In this document: piece by piece, positions 6,778 to 12,923 of the stretch | Layout: every line of letters begins with the position of its first letter | How positions within the stretch are numbered: the first letter of the stretch is position 1 | Assembly: GCA_902782785.1 (NCBI GenBank) | Contig: CACZOH010000107.1 | Span: 1-21,510 of the forward strand | Direction: 5' to 3' | Source of the DNA: an uncultured Ruminococcus sp. | Lineage (GTDB): Bacteria > Bacillota > Clostridia > Oscillospirales > CAG-272 | DNA length: 21,510 bases | The notes under the pieces: model-generated | The model's database searches: none | What the model was told of the DNA's origin: nothing | The model's input: only the letters and a program-made list of their open reading frames with translations | Made by a program: the position numbers and the translations under genes

Positions 6778-7704
6778 ATGGTAAAAACAAATATTGCGGA
6801 ATTTGAAAATTACGGCAGAGTGCTTGAGATGACGGACGGCACGGTCGAGGTCAAGGTGACGCTCGATATAGGACCGCGCGTCATTTACTGCGGGCTTGCC
6901 GGAGGTCAGAACGTGTTTTTCTGCGATCTTGAGAGAAACACTAACTGCAGAAAGCCGGAGATGGAGGAGTACTACGGCAGACACCGCTATTGGTATCTGT
7001 ACGGCGGTTACCGTCTGTGGATGTCGCCCGAGGAATGCCCCGTAACGTATTACCCCGATAACGAAGAGGTTGAGTACGTGATAAAAGGCGATACCGTCAT
7101 ATTCGTCCCGCCCGTGCAGGAGGAAAACGAGCTGCAGATGCTTTACAGCCTGACGCTTTCGGGCGACGGAAAAGTGACCGTCAACAACAGGATGATAAAT
7201 TTCTCCAACACAAAAAAAGAAGGCGCGGCGTGGTCGCTATGCGCAATGTCGAAAAACTCGTTTACCTTCGGTCTTCAGACGGAGCGCGACACGGGACTTT
7301 TGCCGAACAGAACGCTCGTTCTGTGGCCTTACACAAAGCTTGACGACGACAGGATCACCATAAACGACAGACTTATAGCCGTAAGACAGGATCCGCAGGG
7401 AGACGGCGCGCTTAAGGTCGGCTTCAATAACGAGGCCGGCGTCGTCATAACGGTGACGGAGGACGGGACGGAGTTTATACAGAGATATAAAACCGACCAT
7501 CTGACGGGCGTATATCCCGACGGCGGCTGCAGCTGTGAGATATATTCCTGCCCCGATTTCACGGAGGCGGAGGCGCTCTCTCCGCTTCAGACGGTACTGC
7601 CGGGACACTGCCTTGACTTTGCCGTGGAGTGGGAGTTAAAAAAGGTAAAAACGGACGAGCGCGACGAGTCTGCGCTCGAAGACCTCATCAAATCCGCCTT
7701 GTAA
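6778..7704 (+). CDS. DUF4380-like protein (galactose mutarotase-like fold)
   Basis: 308 residues, no signal peptide. The N-terminal half has VEVKVTLDIGPRVIYCGLAGG (~23-43), then GGYRLWMSPE (76-85) and TYYPDN (90-95). These fit the DUF4380/aldose-epimerase-like pattern (TLDIGPRI...GGHRLW..PE...Y.PDN). The middle has a beta-rich run with NRMINFSNTKKEGAAWSLCAMS, and the end carries an HCLDFAVEWELK strand. Related proteins are assumed to bind or mutarotate carbohydrates, but no reaction is established. It begins 16 bases after the BtuF-like gene and probably shares its transcript. No strong terminator follows; the next 45 bases are AT-rich and lead into the hpf promoter. Confidence 0.7.
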   Translation: MVKTNIAEFENYGRVLEMTDGTVEVKVTLDIGPRVIYCGLAGGQNVFFCDLERNTNCRKPEMEEYYGRHRYWYLYGGYRLWMSPEECPVTYYPDNEEVEYVIKGDTVIFVPPVQEENELQMLYSLTLSGDGKVTVNNRMINFSNTKKEGAAWSLCAMSKNSFTFGLQTERDTGLLPNRTLVLWPYTKLDDDRITINDRLIAVRQDPQGDGALKVGFNNEAGVVITVTEDGTEFIQRYKTDHLTGVYPDGGCSCEIYSCPDFTEAEALSPLQTVLPGHCLDFAVEWELKKVKTDERDESALEDLIKSAL

Positions 7705-7749
7705 TTAGAAAATATTACCAAAAATTCATATTTATTTTTGCATTTTTTA

Positions 7750-7778
7750 TTTACTTTTCGCCAAATATGTGATATAAT
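7750..7778 (+). promoter_or_regulatory. hpf promoter with TGATATAAT extended -10
   Basis: TTTACT at 7750-7755 (four of six consensus), 17-base spacer, TATAAT at 7773-7778 preceded directly by TGA at 7770-7772. The -10 region ATGTGATATAATA is identical over 13 bases to that of the thyA promoter at 9505-9510. Confidence 0.75.
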
Positions 7779-7783
7779 AAAAA

Positions 7784-7801
7784 TGCGGAGGAAAGTCCGC
7801 A
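7784..7801 (+). promoter_or_regulatory. Leader hairpin at the start of the hpf transcript
   Basis: TGCGGA and TCCGCA form a six-base stem around the loop GGAAAG. The expected transcription start (about 7785) places this hairpin at the 5' end of the mRNA, 30 bases before the start codon. A 5'-terminal hairpin can stabilise a transcript; that role is inferred. The ribosome binding site (AAAGGTCAGG) lies downstream and is not sequestered by it. Confidence 0.45.
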
Positions 7802-7831
7802 GATTACCGTTAGAAAGGTCAGGTAAAGAGT

Positions 7832-8359
7832 ATGAAAATTTTGGTAGTTGCAAAACAGATCGAAATAACCGACGATCTGCGTGAGCTGTTTGACAAAAAG
7901 CTGAAAAAGTTTGACAAGTTTTTCGGTTCCGAAACGGAAGCGAAGCTGACGCTCAAGGAACGCAGAAACGACGAAAAAAAGCTTGAGCTCACGATCAACG
8001 TGAACGGAACGCTGTTCCGCGCGGAAGAGACCGAACCTACCTTCCAGACCGCACTTGATCAGGCTATGTCTTCGATAGAAAGACAGATCAGAAAACACAA
8101 GACCCGCCTGCAGAAGCGTATCAGAACAAAGAGCTTTGATACCGCCATGGCAAGCGTGCCGGACAGCGAGGAGGAGAAGGAATTCGATATCCGCGTCAAG
8201 GAGTTTGACATCAAACCCATGACGGCGGAGGAAGCGATCCTCCAGATGAATCTGCTCGACCATTCGTTCTTCGTATTTGAAAACGAAAAATCCGGCAAGA
8301 TCAACGTGGTCTATAAGAGAGAGGGCAGCAGCTACGGTCTGATAGAGCCCGTTAAATAA
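7832..8359 (+). CDS. hpf: Ribosome hibernation promoting factor, long form
   Basis: 175 residues. Long HPF binds the 30S decoding region and dimerises 70S ribosomes into inactive 100S particles in stationary phase. The N-terminal HPF/RaiA domain (~1-100) has the typical basic helices (KKLKKFDKFF, SIERQIRKHKTRLQKR) and the LELTINVNG strand. The C-terminal dimerisation domain (~118-175) reads FDIKPMTAEEAILQMNLLDH, then FFVFENEKSGKINVVYKR and YGLIEP, nearly the family consensus. It has its own promoter with an extended -10 and its own terminator, so it is a single-gene unit. ATG 7832 gives the expected family N-terminus. Confidence 0.95.
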   Translation: MKILVVAKQIEITDDLRELFDKKLKKFDKFFGSETEAKLTLKERRNDEKKLELTINVNGTLFRAEETEPTFQTALDQAMSSIERQIRKHKTRLQKRIRTKSFDTAMASVPDSEEEKEFDIRVKEFDIKPMTAEEAILQMNLLDHSFFVFENEKSGKINVVYKREGSSYGLIEPVK

Positions 8360-8375
8360 AATAAATCGTCATATC

Positions 8376-8407
8376 GGGGCTGTCGTAAAACGCGGCAGCC
8401 TCTTTTT
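8376..8407 (+). terminator. Rho-independent terminator of hpf
   Basis: GGGGCTGTCG (8376-8385) pairs with CGGCAGCCTC, using two G-U pairs, around an A-rich loop, and TTTTTT follows. It lies 16 bases after the hpf stop. Confidence 0.85.
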
Positions 8408-8430
8408 TAAAATCAAAAACCGGGAACTTA

Positions 8431-8469
8431 GAATTACGGCGGCGGGAGCGAGCCCGCGCCATGCAATTC
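8431..8469. repeat. GC-rich imperfect inverted repeat between hpf and the GH3 gene
   Basis: Outer arms GAATT and AATTC enclose inner arms GGCGGCGGG and CCCGCGCC, with AGCGAG at the tip, over 39 bases. The hairpin lies after the hpf terminator and ends 26 bases before the GH3 start. It lacks a T-run. The pattern is reminiscent of short dispersed GC-rich palindromes in clostridial intergenic regions. Only one copy is in this window. Confidence 0.5.
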
Positions 8470-8495
8470 CTTATTCTGAATCGGATGGTGTTTGT

Positions 8496-9491
8496 ATGAA
8501 AGAAATTTTAGAAAAAATGACTCTTGAAGAAAAGGTCGGACAGCTGTTTCTGGCGCACTGTCCGCACGACGGAGCGGAGGAGCTTGTCGAGCGTCTCCAC
8601 TTAGGCGGACTTCTGCTTTTTGCGCACAATTTTGAGGACAAGGATCCCGATAAGGTGCGTGAATTTACGAAAAACTGCAATTCCCGCTCAAAAATACCGC
8701 TTCTCATAGCCGCGGACGAGGAGGGCGGAACGGTCGTCCGCATCAGCAAATTCAGTCAGTACAGAAAAGAGCCTTTCAAATCGCCGAAGGACATTTTCGC
8801 CATGGGCGGTTTTGACGCCGTGCGCGCGGAAGCCGAGGAAAAAGCGGAGCTGATGCTGTCAATGGGCGTTAATTACGATCTGGCGCCGGTCTGCGACTAC
8901 ACGGACGATGAAGAGAAGTACATAGCGAAGCGCTCCTTCGGTCACACGCCCGAGATGTGCGCGGAATTTATCAGAACGAGCGTTTCCGCAATGGTCGGGC
9001 GAGGGCTCTGCACGTCGTTAAAGCATTTCCCGGGTTACGGCGGCAATTCCGACACGCATCTGAATATGTCGTACGACGTGCGCGAGCTGTCCGAATTTGA
9101 GAAAAAGGACTTACTGCCCTTCAAAGCCGGTATAGAAGCGGGCGCGCAAAGCGTTATGATAGCGCACAATATAGTAAAGTGCTTCGATCCCGATTTTCCC
9201 GCGTCGCTGTCGTATCCGATACACGGGTATCTGAGAGAAAAGCTGGGCTTCCGCGGCGTTATCATCACGGATTCGCTCACCATGAACGCGATAAGGCAGT
9301 TCACTAACGGCGCCGATCCGTGCGTGCGCGCACTGCTCTGCGGAAACGATATGATAATAACCGCGCTGTTTGAGGACGGATACAACCACATTATATCGGC
9401 GGTCGAAAACGGCGTCATACCCGAGAGCCGTCTTGACGACGCGGTGAGCAAAATTATTTCAATGAAACGCGGTATAGGTCTTGACATATAA
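8496..9491 (+). CDS. Glycoside hydrolase family 3, NagZ-like beta-N-acetylhexosaminidase
   Basis: 331 residues, only the single TIM-barrel GH3 domain, the size of NagZ-type enzymes. It starts with MTLEEKVGQLF, the usual GH3 opening. KHFPGYGGNSDTH at 176-188 is the NagZ loop: Asp186 and His188 form the Asp-His acid/base dyad typical of this subfamily. Asp259 in GVIITDSLTMNAI is the catalytic nucleophile. No signal peptide is present, so it probably acts in the cytoplasm, cutting terminal N-acetylglucosamine from imported muropeptides or oligosaccharides during cell-wall recycling. A phosphorylase activity, reported for some GH3 proteins with this dyad, is possible. GGATGG lies seven bases upstream. 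The gene's last codons overlap the thyA promoter. Confidence 0.87.
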   Translation: MKEILEKMTLEEKVGQLFLAHCPHDGAEELVERLHLGGLLLFAHNFEDKDPDKVREFTKNCNSRSKIPLLIAADEEGGTVVRISKFSQYRKEPFKSPKDIFAMGGFDAVRAEAEEKAELMLSMGVNYDLAPVCDYTDDEEKYIAKRSFGHTPEMCAEFIRTSVSAMVGRGLCTSLKHFPGYGGNSDTHLNMSYDVRELSEFEKKDLLPFKAGIEAGAQSVMIAHNIVKCFDPDFPASLSYPIHGYLREKLGFRGVIITDSLTMNAIRQFTNGADPCVRALLCGNDMIITALFEDGYNHIISAVENGVIPESRLDDAVSKIISMKRGIGLDI

Positions 9492-9510
9492 GGTTAACAT
9501 GTGATATAAT
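9481..9510 (+). promoter_or_regulatory. thyA promoter embedded in the end of the GH3 gene
   Basis: TTGACA at 9481-9486 is exact consensus and encodes the last residues of the GH3 protein. TATAAT at 9505-9510 lies 18 bases further on, preceded by TGA at 9502-9504 as an extended -10. The GH3 stop (9489-9491) lies in the spacer. It should drive thyA, the DHFR fusion and mreB. Confidence 0.82.
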
Positions 9511-9536
9511 ATAAAAAATATTACGGAGATTAATAT

Positions 9537-10367
9537 ATGAGCTACGCGGATAAGGTTTTTATAGATAACGTTTGCGATATTATGAAAAACGGCGTGTGGG
9601 ACACGGAGCTTGACGTCCGCCCGAGATGGGAGGACGGGACGCCCGCGCATACCGTCAAAAAGTTCTGCATAGTCAACAGATACGATCTTTCAAAGGAGTT
9701 TCCGATCTTAACTATCAGAAGAACGTACATAAAGTCCGCCGCGCAGGAGCTTTTGTGGATCTGGCAGAAAAAATCGAACAAGATATCAGAGCTCGGAAGC
9801 CATATATGGGACCAGTGGGCGGATGAAAACGGCACTATCGGCAAGGCGTACGGCTATCAGCTCGGCGTCAAGCACAAATACAAAGAGGGGATGTTCGACC
9901 AGGTCGACAGAGTTCTGTACGACTTGAAATACAACAAGGCGAGCAGAAGGATAATAACGAATATCTATAATCACGCCGATCTTTCGGAAATGGCGCTTTA
10001 TCCCTGCGCTTACAGTATGACCTTCAACGTGTCGGGCGACAGGCTCTGCGGCATCCTCAATCAGAGAAGCAACGATATGCTTGTCGCAAACAACTGGAAC
10101 GTCGCGCAGTACGCGCTTCTCGTTATGATGATGGCGCAGGTTTCCGGTCTCGTTCCCGGAGAGTTCGTCCACGTCATAGCGGACGCGCACATTTACGACA
10201 GACATATACCGATAGTTAAGAAGATAATACAGAACGAGCCGAAGCCTGCGCCGAAGCTCATACTCGACCCCGATATAAAAGATTTCTATCAGTTCACAAA
10301 GGACAGCTTCAGGCTTGAAAACTACGAGTATTACGATCTTGACGAAAAGATCCCCGTTGCCGAATAA
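9537..10367 (+). CDS. thyA: Thymidylate synthase
   Basis: 276 residues. It methylates dUMP to dTMP using methylene-tetrahydrofolate and releases dihydrofolate, which DHFR (the next gene) reduces. Visible motifs: IVNRYDLSKEFPILTIRRTY (~45-64), GSHIWDQWADENGTIGKAYGYQLG (87-110), SRRIITNIYN with paired arginines (136-145), catalytic Cys157 in LYPCAYSMTFNV, LNQRSNDM, NWNVAQYALL, and DAHIYDRH. The residue after the cysteine is Ala instead of the PCH of E. coli ThyA; from memory this PCAY form is usual in clostridial ThyA. ACGGAG lies upstream of ATG 9537. It begins an apparent thyA / DHFR-fusion / mreB unit with an 11-base gap to the next gene. Confidence 0.95.
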   Translation: MSYADKVFIDNVCDIMKNGVWDTELDVRPRWEDGTPAHTVKKFCIVNRYDLSKEFPILTIRRTYIKSAAQELLWIWQKKSNKISELGSHIWDQWADENGTIGKAYGYQLGVKHKYKEGMFDQVDRVLYDLKYNKASRRIITNIYNHADLSEMALYPCAYSMTFNVSGDRLCGILNQRSNDMLVANNWNVAQYALLVMMMAQVSGLVPGEFVHVIADAHIYDRHIPIVKKIIQNEPKPAPKLILDPDIKDFYQFTKDSFRLENYEYYDLDEKIPVAE

Positions 10368-10378
10368 GGAGACGTACA

Positions 10379-11884
10379 ATGCTTAAGATGATCGTTGCCG
10401 TCGCGGACGGCTGGGCGATAGGCTATAAGGGCGATCTGCTCGCCCGTATATCAACGGACCTTAAAAGGTTCAGGGAGCTTACAACGGGCAACGCCGTGAT
10501 AATGGGCTATAAAACGCTTTTGTCGCTGCCCGGCGGCAAACCGCTCAAAAACAGGGAGAATATCGTTTTATATCCCGACGATATCGAAATAGAAGGCGCG
10601 CGCGTCGTTCACAGCCTTGAAGAAGCCGTCTCCGTCTGTTACGACATAAAAGACAAGGACGTTTTCGTCATAGGCGGCGGTTCGGTCTACAATCAGCTTC
10701 TTCCTTTCTGCGACACGGCGTATATCACAAAGATAGACAGGCATTATGAAGCCGATACGTTCATATACGACCTTGACAAGCGCGGCGACTGGTATATATA
10801 CGAGGAAAGCGAGCAGTTTTTCGACACGGACGGTACGCCGTACAGATACGTCACGTATAAACGTAAGATCATAACCTATATAGGCGCCGGTATGATGGCG
10901 TCCGCGCTTACGACTCCCGCGTACGATAACGGTATGATCGTAAGACTCGTCGGCACCCCGCTTGACGACGCGATAATAGACAGACTGAGAGAAGACTGCT
11001 ATCATATGAATATGAAGCGGTATATCCCGAAAACGGAGTTTTACAAATACGGCGAGCTTGACCGTGCGCTTGACGGCGTGAGCGACGTTGTCTGCGGAGT
11101 AAGCAGCTTCGGCGTTTCGTGGTTTGCGGAAGAGGTGATACCGCGCCTCAGGCAAGGCACGCGCGTGTTATCCGTCACCAAAGGTCTGCTCGACAACGGC
11201 GACGGCACGTTTACCGATTACCCGTCGTATTTTGAGAGTCACACCGACAAAGTTAAATTCGCCGCGGTCGGCGGCGCCTGCACAAGCTACGAGCTGGCGG
11301 ACAGAAACAGATGCGTCGTGACGTTTTGCAGTCACGATAAACAAACGGCGGAGCACTTCAAAGCGCTTTTGCAGACGGATTATTACCGCGTCGATACGAC
11401 GGACGACGTGACCGGAGTCGAGACGGCGGTGGCGCTTAAAAACGCATACGCGCTTGCCGTCTCCACCGCCATAGGTCTTGCGCATAAGCGCGACGGAGAG
11501 GGCTGCGCGGAGCATTACAACACGGAAGCGGCGCTGTTTGCGGAAAGCCTCAGGGAAATGAAATACCTCCTTTTGAAATGCGGAGGCAGGGACGGCGCGC
11601 TTTACGTCGGCGCGGGCGACCTTTACGTTACCGTGTTCGGCGGCAGGACCCGCAGGCTCGGCATACTTCTGGGAGAAGGATATACGGTGAAGGAGGCGCT
11701 TGAAAAGCTGTCCGGCGTGACGCTTGAGTCCGTCGTGATCGCAAAGCGTATGTATTCGGGACTAAAAGCGCTCTCGGTAAATAACGCGGAGATAACGAAA
11801 AAATGCCCGCTTTTGCTTCATATCGGCGCGGTGCTCTGCGACGGAGCGGAGCTTGATATCCCGTGGGAAAAATTTACGGATTAA
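10379..11884 (+). CDS. Dihydrofolate reductase fused to NAD-dependent glycerol-3-phosphate dehydrogenase-like domain
   Basis: One uninterrupted 501-residue frame with two enzyme domains. Residues 1-163 are dihydrofolate reductase: IVAVADGWAIG, Asp27 in STDLKRF, MGYKTLLSLPGGKPLKNRENIVL, VIGGGSVYNQLLPFCD, and the ending YRYVTYKRK. Residues 164-501 are a GpsA-type dehydrogenase: Rossmann start ITYIGAGMMASAL, SVTKGL (265-270), a GGACTSYELADR segment at the GPSxAxEVA position, TGVETAVALKNAYALA with Lys354, HYNTEAAL, and GAGDLYVTVFGGRTRRLG. There is no linker, start codon or ribosome binding site at the junction; the first Met codons in the second half (172, 173) would cut off the nucleotide-binding strand. 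The first half serves folate and thymidylate synthesis with ThyA, the second would make sn-glycerol-3-phosphate for phospholipids. GGAG precedes the start. Confidence 0.85.
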   Translation: MLKMIVAVADGWAIGYKGDLLARISTDLKRFRELTTGNAVIMGYKTLLSLPGGKPLKNRENIVLYPDDIEIEGARVVHSLEEAVSVCYDIKDKDVFVIGGGSVYNQLLPFCDTAYITKIDRHYEADTFIYDLDKRGDWYIYEESEQFFDTDGTPYRYVTYKRKIITYIGAGMMASALTTPAYDNGMIVRLVGTPLDDAIIDRLREDCYHMNMKRYIPKTEFYKYGELDRALDGVSDVVCGVSSFGVSWFAEEVIPRLRQGTRVLSVTKGLLDNGDGTFTDYPSYFESHTDKVKFAAVGGACTSYELADRNRCVVTFCSHDKQTAEHFKALLQTDYYRVDTTDDVTGVETAVALKNAYALAVSTAIGLAHKRDGEGCAEHYNTEAALFAESLREMKYLLLKCGGRDGALYVGAGDLYVTVFGGRTRRLGILLGEGYTVKEALEKLSGVTLESVVIAKRMYSGLKALSVNNAEITKKCPLLLHIGAVLCDGAELDIPWEKFTD

Positions 11885-11894
11885 GATTTGGAAA

Positions 11895-12893
11895 ATGAGC
11901 AGAAAAATAGCGATAGATCTCGGCACCTCTACCATTCAGATATACGTTGAGGGCAAGGGTGTCGTGCTGAACGAGCCGTCCGTTATCGCGGTGGACAGAT
12001 ATCTGAACAAAGTCACACGCGTCGGACGGGAGGCGGCTGAGCTTCTCGGGCGCGAGCCGGAGGGGATCGAGGTCGTGCGTCCGATCAGGGACGGCGTCAT
12101 AAGCCGCTTCAATCATACGGTCGTGATGCTGGAGCGGTTTTTGCGCAAAAGCTGCGGCAGGTTCCTTCTGCCGCCCGGCGTTGTGATAGCGGTACCGAGC
12201 ATAGTTACGGACGTTGAGGAGCACGCCGTGCGCGACGCGGCGGTGTCTGCGGGGATGAAGGACCCGTATCTTATCGACGAGCCGGTGGCGGCGGCGATAG
12301 GCGCGGGCGCAGACGTTACCGCGGACCGCGGCAGTATGATCGTAGACATAGGCGGCGGGACGACGGATATAGCCGTTATATGCTTAGGCGGTCCCGTCGT
12401 ATCGTCCTCCATAAGAGTGGCGGGCGATGAAATGACTGACGCGATAGTTAAATACGTAAGAAACAAGTATTCCATTCTGATAGGCGACCGCACGGCGGAG
12501 GAGGCTAAAATAGCCATAGGCTCCGTATGGCGCAGAACGGACATACAGACGACGACCGTCAAGGGCAAGAGTCTTAAGAGCAGGGTCCCCGTTATGACGG
12601 AGCTGACGTCGAACGATATGACGGAGGCGCTTGAGGAGCCGGTGACCGCGCTGATAGAGGAGATATGCGCCGTTATTGAAAAAACACCGCCCGAGCTTGT
12701 GACGGATATAGCGGAAAACGGCATAATCCTGACCGGCGGCGGCTGTCAGATATACGGACTTGACAAGATAATCAAAAGTGTTACCGGACTGCCCGTAAAG
12801 GTAGCCGACGAGCCGCTTCTGTGCGTCGTACGCGGCGCGGGCAAGGCGGATAAGGCGGGACTTATCCCGTCAAGAGGAAAATACGGAAAATAA
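11895..12893 (+). CDS. mreB: MreB/Mbl-family actin-like rod-shape protein
   Basis: 332 residues from ATG 11895. MreB polymerises under the membrane and guides peptidoglycan synthesis along the cell side wall. The actin-fold nucleotide motifs are clear: phosphate-1 IDLGTSTIQIYV (7-18), the VIAVPSIVTDVEEHAVRDAA and YLIDEPVAAAIGAG stretches, phosphate-2 DIGGGTTDIAVI, EEAKIAIGSV, and the adenosine motif LTGGGCQIYGL. It has the normal family length. The frame is open upstream to a TTG at 11853 inside the preceding gene, but ATG 11895 gives the expected MSRKIAIDLG N-terminus. Ten bases separate it from the DHFR fusion gene. mreC and mreD do not follow, so it is likely an extra paralogue such as Mbl, outside the usual mreBCD cluster. 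Confidence 0.92.
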   Translation: MSRKIAIDLGTSTIQIYVEGKGVVLNEPSVIAVDRYLNKVTRVGREAAELLGREPEGIEVVRPIRDGVISRFNHTVVMLERFLRKSCGRFLLPPGVVIAVPSIVTDVEEHAVRDAAVSAGMKDPYLIDEPVAAAIGAGADVTADRGSMIVDIGGGTTDIAVICLGGPVVSSSIRVAGDEMTDAIVKYVRNKYSILIGDRTAEEAKIAIGSVWRRTDIQTTTVKGKSLKSRVPVMTELTSNDMTEALEEPVTALIEEICAVIEKTPPELVTDIAENGIILTGGGCQIYGLDKIIKSVTGLPVKVADEPLLCVVRGAGKADKAGLIPSRGKYGK

Positions 12894-12923
12894 TATTTTT
12901 AAAATAAACCCGGGAGGAATAAA

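Noticed and set aside
7788..7800. GAGGAAAGTCCG, resembling the conserved 5' core of bacterial RNase P RNA
   Set aside because: Only about 40 bases separate it from the hpf start codon and none of the other conserved RNase P regions follow. It is explained by the leader hairpin.
10011..10013. Missing His after the ThyA catalytic Cys as sign of a non-functional or altered enzyme
   Set aside because: The LYPCAYSMTF form is, to my recollection, normal for clostridial ThyA, and all other catalytic motifs are intact.
11853..11894. TTG-initiated upstream extension of mreB overlapping the DHFR fusion
   Set aside because: ATG 11895 yields the standard MSRKIAIDLG N-terminus; the 14 extra residues are not MreB-like and come from the other gene's end.
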